A stretch of 64,000 nt of DNA, taken from positions 177,540 to 241,539 of the forward strand of contig NZ_QJSP01000012.1 in assembly GCF_003217475.1 (NCBI RefSeq), in the 5' to 3' direction. The notes under the pieces are model-generated. The model was not told where the DNA came from. It searched no databases and was given only the letters and a program-made list of their open reading frames with translations. The position numbers and the translations under genes were made by a program. Position 1 is the stretch's first letter. Every line of letters starts with the position of its first letter. The DNA is from Williamsia limnetica. GTDB lineage: Bacteria > Actinomycetota > Actinomycetes > Mycobacteriales > Mycobacteriaceae. Below are positions 34,240 to 43,999 of this stretch, piece after piece.

Positions 34240-36033
34240 CTACTTGAGCTCGAACAAGACGGTGCCCTGGGTGACGGCGGCGCCGGCTTCGATGGCCAGG
34301 CCCGTCACGACGCCGTCCTTGTGCGCGGTGACCGGATTCTCCATCTTCATGGCCTCGAGGACCACAACCAGCTCGCCTGCGGTGACCTCTTGACCTTCGG
34401 TCACCGCAACCTTGACCACGGTGCCCTGCATGGGCGCGGTGACGGAGTCGCCGGACGCAGCTGCAGCGCCGCCCTTGGCGCGGGTCCGGGCCTTCGGCTT
34501 CTTCTTGACGGCACCGTTCGAGCTGCCGCCCCCAACGCCGAGTGCCAGATCGCCGGGCAACGAGACCTCGAGACGACGTCCGCCGACCTCGACCACGACG
34601 GTCTTGCGGGGCTCGGCATCGTCTTCCTCGATGGGCTGCGCGCCGGTGTAGGGCTCGATCGGGTTCTCCCAATCGGTTTCGATCCACTTGGTGTAGATGT
34701 CGAAGCCCTCGCCGTCGCCGATGAACGCGGGGTTCGAGACGATGTGGCGGTGGAAGGGGAGCACGGTGGCAAGGCCCTCGACCTGGAACTCGGCAAGCGC
34801 GCGACGTGACCGCTCGAGCGCCTGCTCCCGGTTCTCGCCGGTGACGATCAGCTTCGCGAGCATCGAGTCGAACTGGCCGCCGATGACGTCACCCTCGACA
34901 ACGCCCGAATCGACGCGGACGCCGGGACCTGTCGGCTCCTTGTAGACGCTGATCGGTCCGGGTGCGGGCAGGAATCCGCGGCCGGCATCCTCGCCGTTGA
35001 TGCGGAACTCGAACGAGTGTCCACGCGGGGTGGGGTCCTCGGTGAACTCGAGCTTTTCGCCGGCGGCGATCCGGAACTGCTGACGCACGAGGTCGATGCC
35101 CGCGGTCTCTTCCGTGACGGGGTGCTCGACCTGCAGGCGGGTGTTGACCTCGAGGAAGGAGACGAGGCCGTCGGCGCCGACGAGGAACTCCACGGTCCCC
35201 GCGCCGTAGTACCCGGCTTCCTTGCAGATGGCCTTGGCCGACGAGTGGATGCGCTCACGCTGCTCTGTCGTCAAGAAGGGGGCGGGAGCCTCTTCGACGA
35301 GCTTCTGGAAACGACGCTGCAGCGAGCAGTCGCGGGTGCCGGCGACGATGACATTGCCGTGCTGATCGGCGATGACCTGGGCCTCGACGTGGCGGGCCTT
35401 GTCGAGGTAGCGCTCGACGAAGCATTCGCCGCGACCGAAGGCGGACACGGCCTCGCGGGTCGCCGAGTCGAACAGCTCGGGAATCTCTTCGATCGTGTAC
35501 GCCACTTTCATACCGCGGCCACCACCACCGAATGCCGCCTTGATCGCGACGGGGACACCGTGCTCCTGTGCGAAGGCGACAACCTCGCTGGCGTCTTTCG
35601 CGGGATCCTTGGTGCCGGGCGCCATGGGAGCGTTCGCCTTCAAGGCGATGTGACGCGCGGTGACCTTGTCACCGAGGTCGCGGATCGACTGCGGGGATGG
35701 TCCGATCCAGGTGAGTCCCGCATCGATGACGGCCTGCGCGAACTCGGCGTTCTCGGAGAGGAAGCCGTAGCCCGGGTGGATGGCGTCGGCACCGGACTTG
35801 GCGGCAGCGTCCAGGATCTTGTCGAAGACGAGGTAGGACTCGGCCGAGGTCTGGCCGCCCAGTGCGAAGGCCTCGTCGGCCAGCTTCACGAAAAGGGCGT
35901 CCGCATCGGGTTCTGCGTACACCGCGACGCTGGAAAGGCCGGCGTCCTTGGCGGCCCGGATCACTCGAACCGCGATTTCTCCGCGGTTGGCGATGAGGAC
36001 TTTCGTGAGTGCTGTGCTGGCGTGACTTGGCAC
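34240..36033 (-). CDS. accA3: Acyl-CoA carboxylase alpha subunit (biotin carboxylase plus biotin carrier), AccA3
   Basis: 597-residue subunit, matching the about 600 of M. tuberculosis AccA3. Biotin carboxylase occupies about 1-450 ([47 protein letters not shown]); the C-terminal biotinyl domain has [10 protein letters not shown]. It carboxylates its own biotin and serves the carboxyltransferases AccD4, AccD5 and AccD6, giving malonyl-, methylmalonyl- and long-chain carboxyacyl-CoA for fatty acids and mycolates. The GTG at 36033 was chosen because aggag lies 6 nt before it. It lies 177 nt after a PapA-type gene in the same direction, a gene not found here in M. tuberculosis. Confidence 0.95.
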   Translation of the reverse strand: MPSHASTALTKVLIANRGEIAVRVIRAAKDAGLSSVAVYAEPDADALFVKLADEAFALGGQTSAESYLVFDKILDAAAKSGADAIHPGYGFLSENAEFAQAVIDAGLTWIGPSPQSIRDLGDKVTARHIALKANAPMAPGTKDPAKDASEVVAFAQEHGVPVAIKAAFGGGGRGMKVAYTIEEIPELFDSATREAVSAFGRGECFVERYLDKARHVEAQVIADQHGNVIVAGTRDCSLQRRFQKLVEEAPAPFLTTEQRERIHSSAKAICKEAGYYGAGTVEFLVGADGLVSFLEVNTRLQVEHPVTEETAGIDLVRQQFRIAAGEKLEFTEDPTPRGHSFEFRINGEDAGRGFLPAPGPISVYKEPTGPGVRVDSGVVEGDVIGGQFDSMLAKLIVTGENREQALERSRRALAEFQVEGLATVLPFHRHIVSNPAFIGDGEGFDIYTKWIETDWENPIEPYTGAQPIEEDDAEPRKTVVVEVGGRRLEVSLPGDLALGVGGGSSNGAVKKKPKARTRAKGGAAAASGDSVTAPMQGTVVKVAVTEGQEVTAGELVVVLEAMKMENPVTAHKDGVVTGLAIEAGAAVTQGTVLFELK

Positions 36034-36210
36034 TTGATCTCCTGTTGGGCGCTGGTGGATGAGCGTCGGCGACATTGTCTCGGGTATCGATGTCTCGGTA
36101 CGTGGGCCGCCGCGGCCACGGGTCGTGGGCGGCAGCACTCAATGGAGTCTAAGCACCTCGTTCTCCGGGCTCGACCCCAACCCACAGATCGCTCGTTCGG
36201 TGCGGATTTC

Positions 36211-37671
36211 CTACTCGCGGGTAACTTTTCCGTAGGTGCTCTGGTCGCCGATCGCGGTGACGAAATCCCCGAATGCGCCGAGGAAACGGGCGACCTGATT
36301 GTGGGTTCGTCCGTGGGACGGGAAGCGCGCCGAGATGCGTAACCCCGACGCAGTGCGGTTGACCCAGATGTACACCTCGTCCGCCGAATAAATGTGACTG
36401 CGAAGAACCCGTGCCCGGCCGGCATCCGCCTCGGCGTTACCGGGGGCGAAACGTAGATCGATGAACGAGACCACGAACTTCGGCTCCGGGAAGTCGAAAT
36501 CCTGGCCCAGGATCTCGCCGACGCGCAGGAACGGCAGATTTGCGGCTTTGCGGACCCGCCGTAGCTCGTCGGTGGCACGCCCGATTGCCTGGCCGAAGTC
36601 GGCGGCCTGGGAGCTGTCGAGCCGGAACGGGACGGTCGCCACGAACCAGCCCAGCGCCCCGAACCATTGCTGATCCCCACGGGTGTGCCGGGGAATGACG
36701 CAACGCAGGACCGGACCACCACCGAGGTCTGCGTACACCGCACCCAGCGCCGCCATGACGCCGGCGAACAGAGATCCGCCTGCAGCCGAGCACACAGCGG
36801 TGAACCTGTTGGTCTGGTCGTCGTCGAGCAGCTCCGCGGTGATCGACCCCTGCGGGGTGAGTTCGGCATGCTCTCCGGCGTCGGACGCCTGGCCGAGTTG
36901 CTCACCGTCCGGCTCGGCTTCGGCGTCATCGCCGAGTTCGAAGCCCGGTAGTGTGCCGCCGGTGTCGCGAAGAAAGTCCGACCACACGGCGATCGCCTCA
37001 TGATCGCTGCCTGCAGCATCGGCCTCCCGGCGCTGGTACGCACTGAAATCGACATAGGATCCGACCGCGGGCAGCTCGGGCGGGACCTTGCGGCGGCTCG
37101 CGCCGTACAACGACACCAACTCGTGCTGGGCCATGATCAGCGAGTAACCGTCGACCAGGGAGTGGTCTGCCGCGAACAACAGCGTGAACGAGCGTTCCCG
37201 CGCGACCGTGGCGAAAATGTATGCAGGCCACTGCAGAGGCGCCGTCGCGCGGTCAAAGGTGCCGCTGAGCTGGTCGAGTAGAGGACCCGGTTCGCCGTAC
37301 CAGCCGACCTTCCCCATCTTCAGTTTCACCGAGCCGGGCGGCGTCGTCATCCGGGCCAGCCGATCGGCCCAGATGACAACATGGCTGCGCAACACCTCGT
37401 GCCGGTCGATCCACATCGAGAAAGTGGAGCGGATCGCAGGGATGGACAGCGGCTCGTCGAAATCGATGGCCAGTCCGAGCCAGGATTCGCGCCCGCCCTC
37501 ACGGCGGTGGCGGAGCCGGTATTCGAACGCCGAACGCAGGTGCTGCTCGTGATTGTGGGACGTAGGCCGGGAATCGGCCTTCCAGTGGGCCAATCCGCCA
37601 TCGGTGTACGGCGACCACTCGACCAGCCCGCCCGGTTCGACGGGCTGGTCCATCATCTGTATGAACTTCAT
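36211..37671 (-). CDS. PapA-type condensation-domain acyltransferase (1)
   Basis: 486-residue acyltransferase of the condensation-domain superfamily, of the kind mycobacteria use to move acyl groups from thioesters onto hydroxyls of trehalose or phthiocerol. The active-site motif reads [10 protein letters not shown] (about residue 168): the catalytic His and the structural Asp are kept, while the first His of HHxxxDG is Asp. [15 protein letters not shown] is the second typical stretch. There is an acidic insertion near residues 215-245. Its ATG overlaps the sufE stop by 4 nt, so it is coupled to the sulfurtransferase genes. The N-terminus [21 protein letters not shown] parallels the three other PapA genes nearby. 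The lipid acceptor is unknown. Confidence 0.85.
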   Translation of the reverse strand: MKFIQMMDQPVEPGGLVEWSPYTDGGLAHWKADSRPTSHNHEQHLRSAFEYRLRHRREGGRESWLGLAIDFDEPLSIPAIRSTFSMWIDRHEVLRSHVVIWADRLARMTTPPGSVKLKMGKVGWYGEPGPLLDQLSGTFDRATAPLQWPAYIFATVARERSFTLLFAADHSLVDGYSLIMAQHELVSLYGASRRKVPPELPAVGSYVDFSAYQRREADAAGSDHEAIAVWSDFLRDTGGTLPGFELGDDAEAEPDGEQLGQASDAGEHAELTPQGSITAELLDDDQTNRFTAVCSAAGGSLFAGVMAALGAVYADLGGGPVLRCVIPRHTRGDQQWFGALGWFVATVPFRLDSSQAADFGQAIGRATDELRRVRKAANLPFLRVGEILGQDFDFPEPKFVVSFIDLRFAPGNAEADAGRARVLRSHIYSADEVYIWVNRTASGLRISARFPSHGRTHNQVARFLGAFGDFVTAIGDQSTYGKVTRE

Positions 37672-38084
37672 CGACCCGTCGGGCCCAGGTGCGCCTTGAT
37701 GCGAGCCAGCATGGCTGCCATCCCGCGAAGCCGCAGTGGACTGATCGCGGAGTCGAGACCGAGACTGGTGTAGAAGTCTCCGGGCACGGCCAGGATCTCG
37801 GCCGCACTGGCGCCGTTGAGGCCCTGATGGAGGATGGACGCGAAACCACGGGTGGTCGGCGCCTGCGGTGGAGCGCTGAAGTAGAGCTGGATCGAGTCGG
37901 GATCGGAGTCGTCCACCGAGAGGAACAACGGCGACTGGCACTCGGGGACAGGCTCCATCGCCGCCTCTGCGAGGTCGTCCGGCAATTCGGGGAGCTCGTC
38001 GGAGAACTCGAGCAGCAGTTGGATCTTCTCGGAATCAGTGAGGGCGGCGAAGTCCTCGATGATCTCGTCGAGCGCCGCGGTCAC
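37668..38084 (-). CDS. SufE-family sulfur acceptor protein
   Basis: 138-residue protein of the SufE/CsdE type, which accepts a persulfide sulfur from a cysteine desulfurase or rhodanese. The acceptor Cys is in [13 protein letters not shown] (about residue 46), followed by the typical [10 protein letters not shown] and [12 protein letters not shown]. It corresponds to Rv3284 in M. tuberculosis, which likewise follows sseA. The GTG start overlaps the sseA stop (GTGA), and its own stop overlaps the PapA gene start (ATGA). Length is normal. Confidence 0.9.
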   Translation of the reverse strand: MTAALDEIIEDFAALTDSEKIQLLLEFSDELPELPDDLAEAAMEPVPECQSPLFLSVDDSDPDSIQLYFSAPPQAPTTRGFASILHQGLNGASAAEILAVPGDFYTSLGLDSAISPLRLRGMAAMLARIKAHLGPTGR

Positions 38085-38977
38085 CGCGTGCCACTCGCGG
38101 TGCCTGGTTCCTGGCCGGTGACGATCGGCGCCCGCACCGCATTGCCCCATTCGGTCCAGGAGCCGTCGTAGTTGCGGACCTTGTCGAAACCGAGCAGATG
38201 GGTGAGCACGAACCAGGTGTGCGATGACCGCTCGCCGATGCGGCAATAGACGATCGTCGGCTGGCCGGGGGCGAAGTCGGAATACAGCTCGCGCAGCTCC
38301 GCAGCCGGTTTGAAACGCCCGTCCGGGGCCGCGGCCTTGGCCCACGGGATCGACACCGCAGTCGGGATGTGGCCGCCGCGTAGCGCGCCTTCCTGCGGAT
38401 ACTCGGGCATGTGGGTGCGCTCACCGGTGTATTCCTGCGGAGACCGGACGTCGATGAGGGGCTCGCTACCGATGAGCTCTTTCACCTCGTCGGCGAAAGC
38501 TCTGATCTGCGAGTCGTCGCGCTGCACCACCGGGTAGTCGGATTCGGGGTAGTCCGGCACATCGAAGGTGATGTCGCGGTCCTCGGAGAACCAGGCGTCA
38601 CGGCCACCGTCGAGCAGGCGGACGTCTTCGTGGCCGAACAGCGTGAACACCCAAAGGGCGTAGGCAGCCCACCAGTTGCTCTTGTCGCCGTAGATCACCA
38701 CGGTGTCGTCGCGGCGAATCCCTTTGCTGCGCATCAGCTCTGCGAACTGCTCGCCCGAGATGTAGTCACGGGTGACCGGGTCGTTGAGATGTAGGTGCCA
38801 GTCGACCTTCTGAGCGGTCGGGATGTGCCCGATGTCGAACAGGAGCACGTCTTCGTCGGATTCGACGATCTTGAGACCGTCGGTGCCGAGGTGGGCGCTG
38901 AGCCACTCGGTACTGACCAGGCGCTCTGGGTGAACGTACTCGGCAAAGCCGGGGTTGTTGTCGATCTCCACGGTCAC
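38081..38977 (-). CDS. sseA: Thiosulfate sulfurtransferase SseA
   Basis: 298-residue tandem rhodanese; M. tuberculosis SseA (Rv3283) has 297. The N-terminal domain is the inactive repeat ([18 protein letters not shown]) and the C-terminal domain carries the active-site Cys in [14 protein letters not shown] (about residue 248). It transfers sulfane sulfur, probably to the SufE-like protein encoded immediately after it. The GTG at 38977 follows ggagcaaa and gives the conserved length. Here it is flanked on both sides by PapA-type acyltransferase genes in the same direction. Confidence 0.93.
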   Translation of the reverse strand: MTVEIDNNPGFAEYVHPERLVSTEWLSAHLGTDGLKIVESDEDVLLFDIGHIPTAQKVDWHLHLNDPVTRDYISGEQFAELMRSKGIRRDDTVVIYGDKSNWWAAYALWVFTLFGHEDVRLLDGGRDAWFSEDRDITFDVPDYPESDYPVVQRDDSQIRAFADEVKELIGSEPLIDVRSPQEYTGERTHMPEYPQEGALRGGHIPTAVSIPWAKAAAPDGRFKPAAELRELYSDFAPGQPTIVYCRIGERSSHTWFVLTHLLGFDKVRNYDGSWTEWGNAVRAPIVTGQEPGTASGTR

Positions 38978-39052
38978 GGGTTTGCTCCAAATCGGCTGGG
39001 CGGTGCAGGGCGAATACCTCACGAGCGTAATGCGCAGCAGGTGTGTGTGGAG

Positions 39053-40396
39053 TTACCAGGGTTGCCGCAGGAATCGGGACAGTTCGTCGAGGAAGGACGC
39101 GATGACCCGTTCGGCCGCCTCGGTACCCGGATACCGGCTGCGCAGGGCGAGTCCGCGCTCGGTCCGAGATATCCAGAACTGCGCGTCGTCGGCGGTGGTC
39201 ACGTTGGACACGTGGTGCGCCCCGATGTTCTCGTGCGCGGCCGCGCCGGGCAGCCTTCGGTAGTCGACGAACGAGACCATGAAGATGTCGCTGCGCTGGT
39301 GGTTGAGCCCACCCATCGCGGCGAGCACGTGCGGCACGGGTACCTCTCCCAGGGCCACCGCCGTGCGTAGTGCAGGCCCGGCACGCTGCACCGATTCGGT
39401 GAAGTCCTCGGTCGCGGCGACCTTGATAGGCGCGTTGGTCGTGAACCATCCGACGGCTCCGCGCCACTGTTCGGATCGGCGGGTGTGCAGAGGGAACAGC
39501 AAGGACAACTGTGGTCCGCCGCCCAGGACCCGGATGCACCGTGCCATCGCGGCGAGCACGCCCGCGAACACCGTCGCGCCGTTGGCTCGGCAGAACACCT
39601 CGAACGCGGCCGCGGTCTCGGTGTCGAGCAGTTCGCGCAGGTCCACGGTTGCAGGCGCGGACTCGCCGGGCGCGAGTCCGAGGTCGAGAGGAAAACCCGG
39701 GGGCGTGTTGTCGTGCTCGTCGAAGAAGGCGAGCCACGCACGCATGCGAGGGTCTCTCGGACCGATGATCGCGGCCTCCGCTTCGACGGCGCAGTAGTCG
39801 ACGAAGCTGCCGGTCATCGGCATCGCATCGGCAACGAAGCCGCCGGGCTCGTCGAGGCAGCCGCGATAGAGCTGATGGAGGTCGTCGATGATGATCGACA
39901 TCGAGTACGCGTCCACGTGGGCGTGGTCGAACCCGCAGAAGACGGTCGAACGCTCGGTCCGATCGATGGCCGCGAGGAGATAGGCCGGAAAACCGAACGG
40001 GTGACACGCGGTGTTCAGTGTGGTCCACAGCAGGTCGCGCAGGTGCTCGGGAGAGTCGGCCGGGACAACAGGTTCCTGGTTCAGGACGAGGTCGGCCGGA
40101 TCATAGAGTTCGCGTTCGATCTCGCCGTCACGTCGTACGAAGGCGCTGTGCAATGTGCCGTGCCGCGTGATCAGCAGCCGGTAGGCGCGCTCGAGGGCCT
40201 TGACGTCGATCGGGCCGTCGATGTCGAAAGCTGCTGCCAGCCAGGTACTTCCATCTTCGGCTCCACGGAGATGGAAGCCCTGGTTGAACGAGGGCGGTAC
40301 CGTCGAGGCGACCGGCGCGGCAGCGGTGGAGTCGACCGTCCACTGCAGCAGTCCGCCGGCGTCGGGTAGATAGCGGTCGATGGTGGTGACATGCAA
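39053..40396 (-). CDS. PapA-type condensation-domain acyltransferase (2)
   Basis: 447-residue paralogue of the other PapA-type proteins. Its active-site motif is GFDHAHVDAYSM (about residue 157): catalytic His and Asp kept, but Gly of HxxxDG is Ala. Other shared stretches are WLAFFDEHDNTPPGFPLDLG and AVGWFTTNAPIK, the latter matching the tunnel-lining region of PapA enzymes. TTG at 40396 is the likely start, because gaggtaac lies just before it and the N-terminus then aligns with its paralogues (GGLLQW). It begins 23 nt after the preceding PapA gene, and sseA follows 75 nt downstream. Substrates unknown. Confidence 0.85.
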   Translation of the reverse strand: MHVTTIDRYLPDAGGLLQWTVDSTAAAPVASTVPPSFNQGFHLRGAEDGSTWLAAAFDIDGPIDVKALERAYRLLITRHGTLHSAFVRRDGEIERELYDPADLVLNQEPVVPADSPEHLRDLLWTTLNTACHPFGFPAYLLAAIDRTERSTVFCGFDHAHVDAYSMSIIIDDLHQLYRGCLDEPGGFVADAMPMTGSFVDYCAVEAEAAIIGPRDPRMRAWLAFFDEHDNTPPGFPLDLGLAPGESAPATVDLRELLDTETAAAFEVFCRANGATVFAGVLAAMARCIRVLGGGPQLSLLFPLHTRRSEQWRGAVGWFTTNAPIKVAATEDFTESVQRAGPALRTAVALGEVPVPHVLAAMGGLNHQRSDIFMVSFVDYRRLPGAAAHENIGAHHVSNVTTADDAQFWISRTERGLALRSRYPGTEAAERVIASFLDELSRFLRQPW

Positions 40397-40419
40397 GCGC
40401 GGTTACCTCGATCCGATGT

Positions 40420-41883
40420 TCACGGCAGACGCATCTGTTCGCCCTGCACACCCGTAGGTTGTGGACCCGGTACAGGATAGTCGCCGTCGACCACAACTCT
40501 GTCGAAGACCGACCACAGATGTTCGTGATATCGCTTGATCTGAAGCTGCGCCAGGGTGGTGTCCGGGGTCTGGCTGCCGAGGTAGAGGCGGTCGTCGTCA
40601 CGGTTGAACCACATCGAGGCGTTGGCGGTCCGGCCCTCCCCGGTGAACAGCACACCGCGGTCGTACGCCTGGCCGCCGTGTCCGGGAAATCGACGAAAAT
40701 CGATGTACGAGAGAAGATTGGGGCTCGCAGTCACATCGGCCGGGTCGGCTCCCGAGCCCAGCAGCGCGGCGATCACGCTCTGCGCGGGCACCGCGGCGAG
40801 ACGTTTGGCCCGGGTGTAACCGGCCAGCGCTGCGGGTATCAGATCAGTGAAAGCGCCTGCGCCCGCGACAGGAAACGCGACCGGGGCGAAGTTGCAGAAC
40901 CAGCCCTGCGCCATCCCGAAGTCGGCGAGCAGCCGCGTCGCGAGTACCGAGATACCGAAGTAGTCGGTTCTGTCGGCCAATTCGTACTCGGTGATCGCGA
41001 CCGCGGCGTAGATCCCCGACAGGAACGTGCCGCCGGCGTCCCTGCAGACGCGATCGAAGCGGGCGATACCGCCGGCGTCGAGCAGATCGAGTTCGATGGG
41101 ACGAACCGGCGCCGTCTCACCGGGCTCCAGACCCATGTCGAGGGGGAATCCCGGCATTGCACCGCCGTGAGATTCGAAGATGTCCAGCCACTCGACGACG
41201 GCAGGCGAGCCGGGGTCGCAACTCGCGGCAAGGTGATTCTCGAGCCGGGCGTACTCGAGGAAACTGCCGGTCGGTGCGCTCGCGAAGTCGGCCGGTGCGT
41301 TCCCGGTGATCTCGCTGTCGTACAACTCTGCGATCTCCGCGAGCGCCAGCGCCTGCGACGCCCCGTCGCTCAGCGCGTGGTCGCATCCGTAGTACAGGGT
41401 GAAGCCGCCGGGCCGACTGATGGCTCCGAAGGCGAACCCCGGCCAGCTCGTGGCGACCGCCTCGCGCTCGAAGCGACCGTGGAGGTATTCGCGGAACTGT
41501 CCGGACTCGGTGAACTGTCCGGCCACTGTGACCTCGAAATCGACAGCCTCCCAGTCGAGTAGATGACGGGTGACCTCGACACCATCGGTGTCGAACCAGG
41601 TGCGCAGTCCCTCATGACGCAGTACGAAGGTACGCAGGGCCCGGGTCAGGGCATCCGAATCGAGATCACCGTCGACGTCGGTGCCCGATCCCAGATAGGC
41701 CGTGTGGTCGACCCCGCTCTGCCGGGCGGCGTGACACGCCCGGATGTGGTTTTCCTGCAGGAACGACAGTGGGCCCGCGTCGTCAGGGGCCGCCGCGGCG
41801 TGCCGGCGCGCGTGCGCGGTCGGGTGCCACTCGAGCAGGGTGCCACCGTCCGGGGTCCACCAGTCCATTGCGGTGATGATCAC
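40420..41883 (-). CDS. PapA-type condensation-domain acyltransferase (3)
   Basis: 487-residue paralogue with the intact motif GCDHALSDGASQ (about residue 183; HxxxDG with the first His replaced by Asp). AMPGFPLDMGLEPGETAPVR is nearly the same as in acyltransferase 2, so the two probably arose by duplication. The N-terminus AMDWWTPDGGTLLEWHP aligns with its neighbours. GTG at 41883 was chosen because aagaaagg lies 9 nt upstream; ATG at 41868 is an alternative. The downstream PapA gene begins 23 nt after its stop. Cytoplasmic, soluble, no signal peptide. Confidence 0.85.
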   Translation of the reverse strand: MIITAMDWWTPDGGTLLEWHPTAHARRHAAAAPDDAGPLSFLQENHIRACHAARQSGVDHTAYLGSGTDVDGDLDSDALTRALRTFVLRHEGLRTWFDTDGVEVTRHLLDWEAVDFEVTVAGQFTESGQFREYLHGRFEREAVATSWPGFAFGAISRPGGFTLYYGCDHALSDGASQALALAEIAELYDSEITGNAPADFASAPTGSFLEYARLENHLAASCDPGSPAVVEWLDIFESHGGAMPGFPLDMGLEPGETAPVRPIELDLLDAGGIARFDRVCRDAGGTFLSGIYAAVAITEYELADRTDYFGISVLATRLLADFGMAQGWFCNFAPVAFPVAGAGAFTDLIPAALAGYTRAKRLAAVPAQSVIAALLGSGADPADVTASPNLLSYIDFRRFPGHGGQAYDRGVLFTGEGRTANASMWFNRDDDRLYLGSQTPDTTLAQLQIKRYHEHLWSVFDRVVVDGDYPVPGPQPTGVQGEQMRLP

Positions 41884-41968
41884 GTTGAGCGCCTTTCTTG
41901 TGCCGACGAGTAGTTGGCCCACGGGCCTGGTTGCGTTCCTGGACTGCCTCTTGTGCCCTGAACGGTGT

Positions 41969-43447
41969 TCAGGCCGGGAACTTGTCTTCGGAGTAGCCGA
42001 TGGTGAGGGAGGTGAGAGCCTGCCCGGCGGTCCGATGGTCACCGAGGTGTGCGAATCCGAGCAGTAGTGCGCCGAGGGCTTCGACAAACCGTCGCACTCC
42101 GGCTTCGGCGACCTCGGTTCCGGGGAAGCGGGCCGACACCGTCATACCGACCGGGGTTCTGGCGATCCACAGATACACCTCGTCGTCCGAGAACGTGCCG
42201 CTACGCAGGGTGCGACCGCGCCACCGCTCCCAATCCGCCGCGCCGGGTACGAATCTCACGTCGAGGTACGACACGACGAACTGCGGGGCCGCCTGCTCAC
42301 CGAGCAACTGCGCAATGCGGGGGTAGGGATAGCGGGCGATGCCCTTGGTGGCGGACACCGCCTCGGCGCCTGCGTTCAGGCAGTCGCCGAAGGTGGCGGC
42401 GCGCGAGATGTCAACCTCGACCGGGATGATGCCGACATACCACCCGATCGATTCGACGTATTGGGACTCGTGTCGGGTGTGTACGGGCATCACGAATCGC
42501 AGCGTGGTGTCGCCGACGAGAGCGTGTTGGGCGAGCGCGAGGGCAGCGAGAACGGCTGATTGCACGGTATGTCCGAGTTCGCGGCAGTGGGCGTTGACCT
42601 GCCCGACCTGCTCGGTGGACAGCAGCCACGTGGACATCCCGTTCTGCTGATGACCGGCATGTGGGTTGATGCCGTCGGGCCTGACCGGTAGACCGAAACG
42701 GGGGAACTGGCCGTTACCGGCATCGAGGAATCGCTGCCACTTCTCGACTGCCTGATGCTCGGTCGTGAGCTCGCCGCCGACGACGCGGTCATGCGCACTG
42801 AAGTCGACATGACTGCCGATCTCGGGCAGAACCGGATCGACCCCGCGGAGCTCGCGTGCGTACAACCGTTGGATCTCGCTGATCGCCAGCAGCATCGAGT
42901 ACGCATCCATCACCGAATGGTCGGCTCCGAAGACGACCAGGAAGCCGTCACCGGCGATCTGGGCCTCGGCGCCCGACACTGTCGCGACGAGGCAGTGCGG
43001 CCACGCCAGCGGCGAGATCCGGTTGTCGAACAGTTCGATCAGATGCGCACGGACGCGAGTTCCGCCGCTGAGACGCCCGACCGTGGTGGGCAACATGTCG
43101 AGCGACTCACCGGAACTGGTCAGTCGGATGAGGCTGTTGTTGCTCTGGGAGTCAACACTTCTGGTCACGGTGGTTCGAAAGGTTTCGTGCCGCAACATCC
43201 AGGCCCGCAGGGTTCGCCGGACGGCGTCGGCGTCGAAGGGTAGATGGACTTCGAAAGCCGCTCCAAGCCAGGGTGATTGGCCTCTAGCAGGCTTGCCGGA
43301 CATGCCCCGCCTGTAGTGGTCTTCGTGATCATAGGTGAGAGGGCGGGCATCCACGGACCAGCACGCGGCGTCGTCGCCGATGGTGGGTATCCACTCGGTG
43401 AGGCTGCCCGACGGCAGTGGATAATCTGCAAGTTCAGTGAATTCCAT
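41969..43447 (-). CDS. PapA-type condensation-domain acyltransferase (4)
   Basis: 492-residue paralogue and first gene of the leftward acyltransferase run. The motif is GADHSVMDAYSM (about residue 162), with Ala in place of the final Gly as in acyltransferase 2. The segment RFVPGAADWERWRGRTLRSG near the C-terminus resembles acyltransferase 1 ([13 protein letters not shown]), suggesting these two pair as 2 and 3 do. Start at the ATG 43447 gives MEFTELADYPLPSGSLTEW, aligned to the paralogues. It is divergent from the DrrAB-type exporter across a 552-bp regulatory region. Confidence 0.85.
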   Translation of the reverse strand: MEFTELADYPLPSGSLTEWIPTIGDDAACWSVDARPLTYDHEDHYRRGMSGKPARGQSPWLGAAFEVHLPFDADAVRRTLRAWMLRHETFRTTVTRSVDSQSNNSLIRLTSSGESLDMLPTTVGRLSGGTRVRAHLIELFDNRISPLAWPHCLVATVSGAEAQIAGDGFLVVFGADHSVMDAYSMLLAISEIQRLYARELRGVDPVLPEIGSHVDFSAHDRVVGGELTTEHQAVEKWQRFLDAGNGQFPRFGLPVRPDGINPHAGHQQNGMSTWLLSTEQVGQVNAHCRELGHTVQSAVLAALALAQHALVGDTTLRFVMPVHTRHESQYVESIGWYVGIIPVEVDISRAATFGDCLNAGAEAVSATKGIARYPYPRIAQLLGEQAAPQFVVSYLDVRFVPGAADWERWRGRTLRSGTFSDDEVYLWIARTPVGMTVSARFPGTEVAEAGVRRFVEALGALLLGFAHLGDHRTAGQALTSLTIGYSEDKFPA

Positions 43448-43999
43448 GGCCCCGCATCCGGTTTCGGGTGGTGACGTGTGATTGTCGATCGCTGTTCGTC
43501 GCCAGAGGTGCTGACTGCGCACCCCAATCGTATGACCCGGTGCTCGTGATTTCGCCGCGAGAATTAAGTGTTGTTCATCACGTTTAGCGTTGCAAACGGT
43601 CCGGCAACACATTCTTCCGAATGTGGACGACGGTGCTGAGAAAGCCCTCGAAACAATCGCTGGGCAGGCAGTTCGTGCCTCACTGGACGTGGGGTGGGCC
43701 GGTGGCGGTACCTCCTGCCCGAGTACATTTTGCGCGTTGGTGTCGGTCGTGTGACAACGATGTGAAATAAGTTGGCTTATAGTGTTTTTCGAAAGTCCGC
43801 CAGCGGGTTTCGCAGTTTGTGCGCTCTTGCGGGATTTCGGCGGCAGGGACTAGCCTTCAGTGGTGGGGGTTTGAACGCCTGGTGAAAAACATGCGTTGTT
43901 CGACATTTCTTCTGCGTTATCTGTTGGCGCCGTGGCCACGCTCAAAAGCGACCGACCACGGCGACCGGAATTGTTCTCAGATAGGAGGAGAAAACACCG
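43448..43999. promoter_or_regulatory. Large divergent control region of the acyltransferase and exporter operons
   Basis: 552 bp without a convincing gene, visibly less GC-rich than its surroundings (for example tgaaataagttggcttatag). A -10-like tatagt is at 43778-43783 with tgacaa 20 bp before it, directed toward the exporter. The implied leader to drrA would be about 210 nt long and has a strong ribosome-binding site (aggaggag, 43983-43990). A small open frame across 43819-44298 lacks coding character. No regulator gene adjoins. Confidence 0.45.

Noticed and set aside
36211..43447. Non-ribosomal peptide synthetase fragments
   Set aside because: Although condensation-like, each protein is a complete 447-492-residue stand-alone acyltransferase with its own start and no adenylation or carrier domain nearby.
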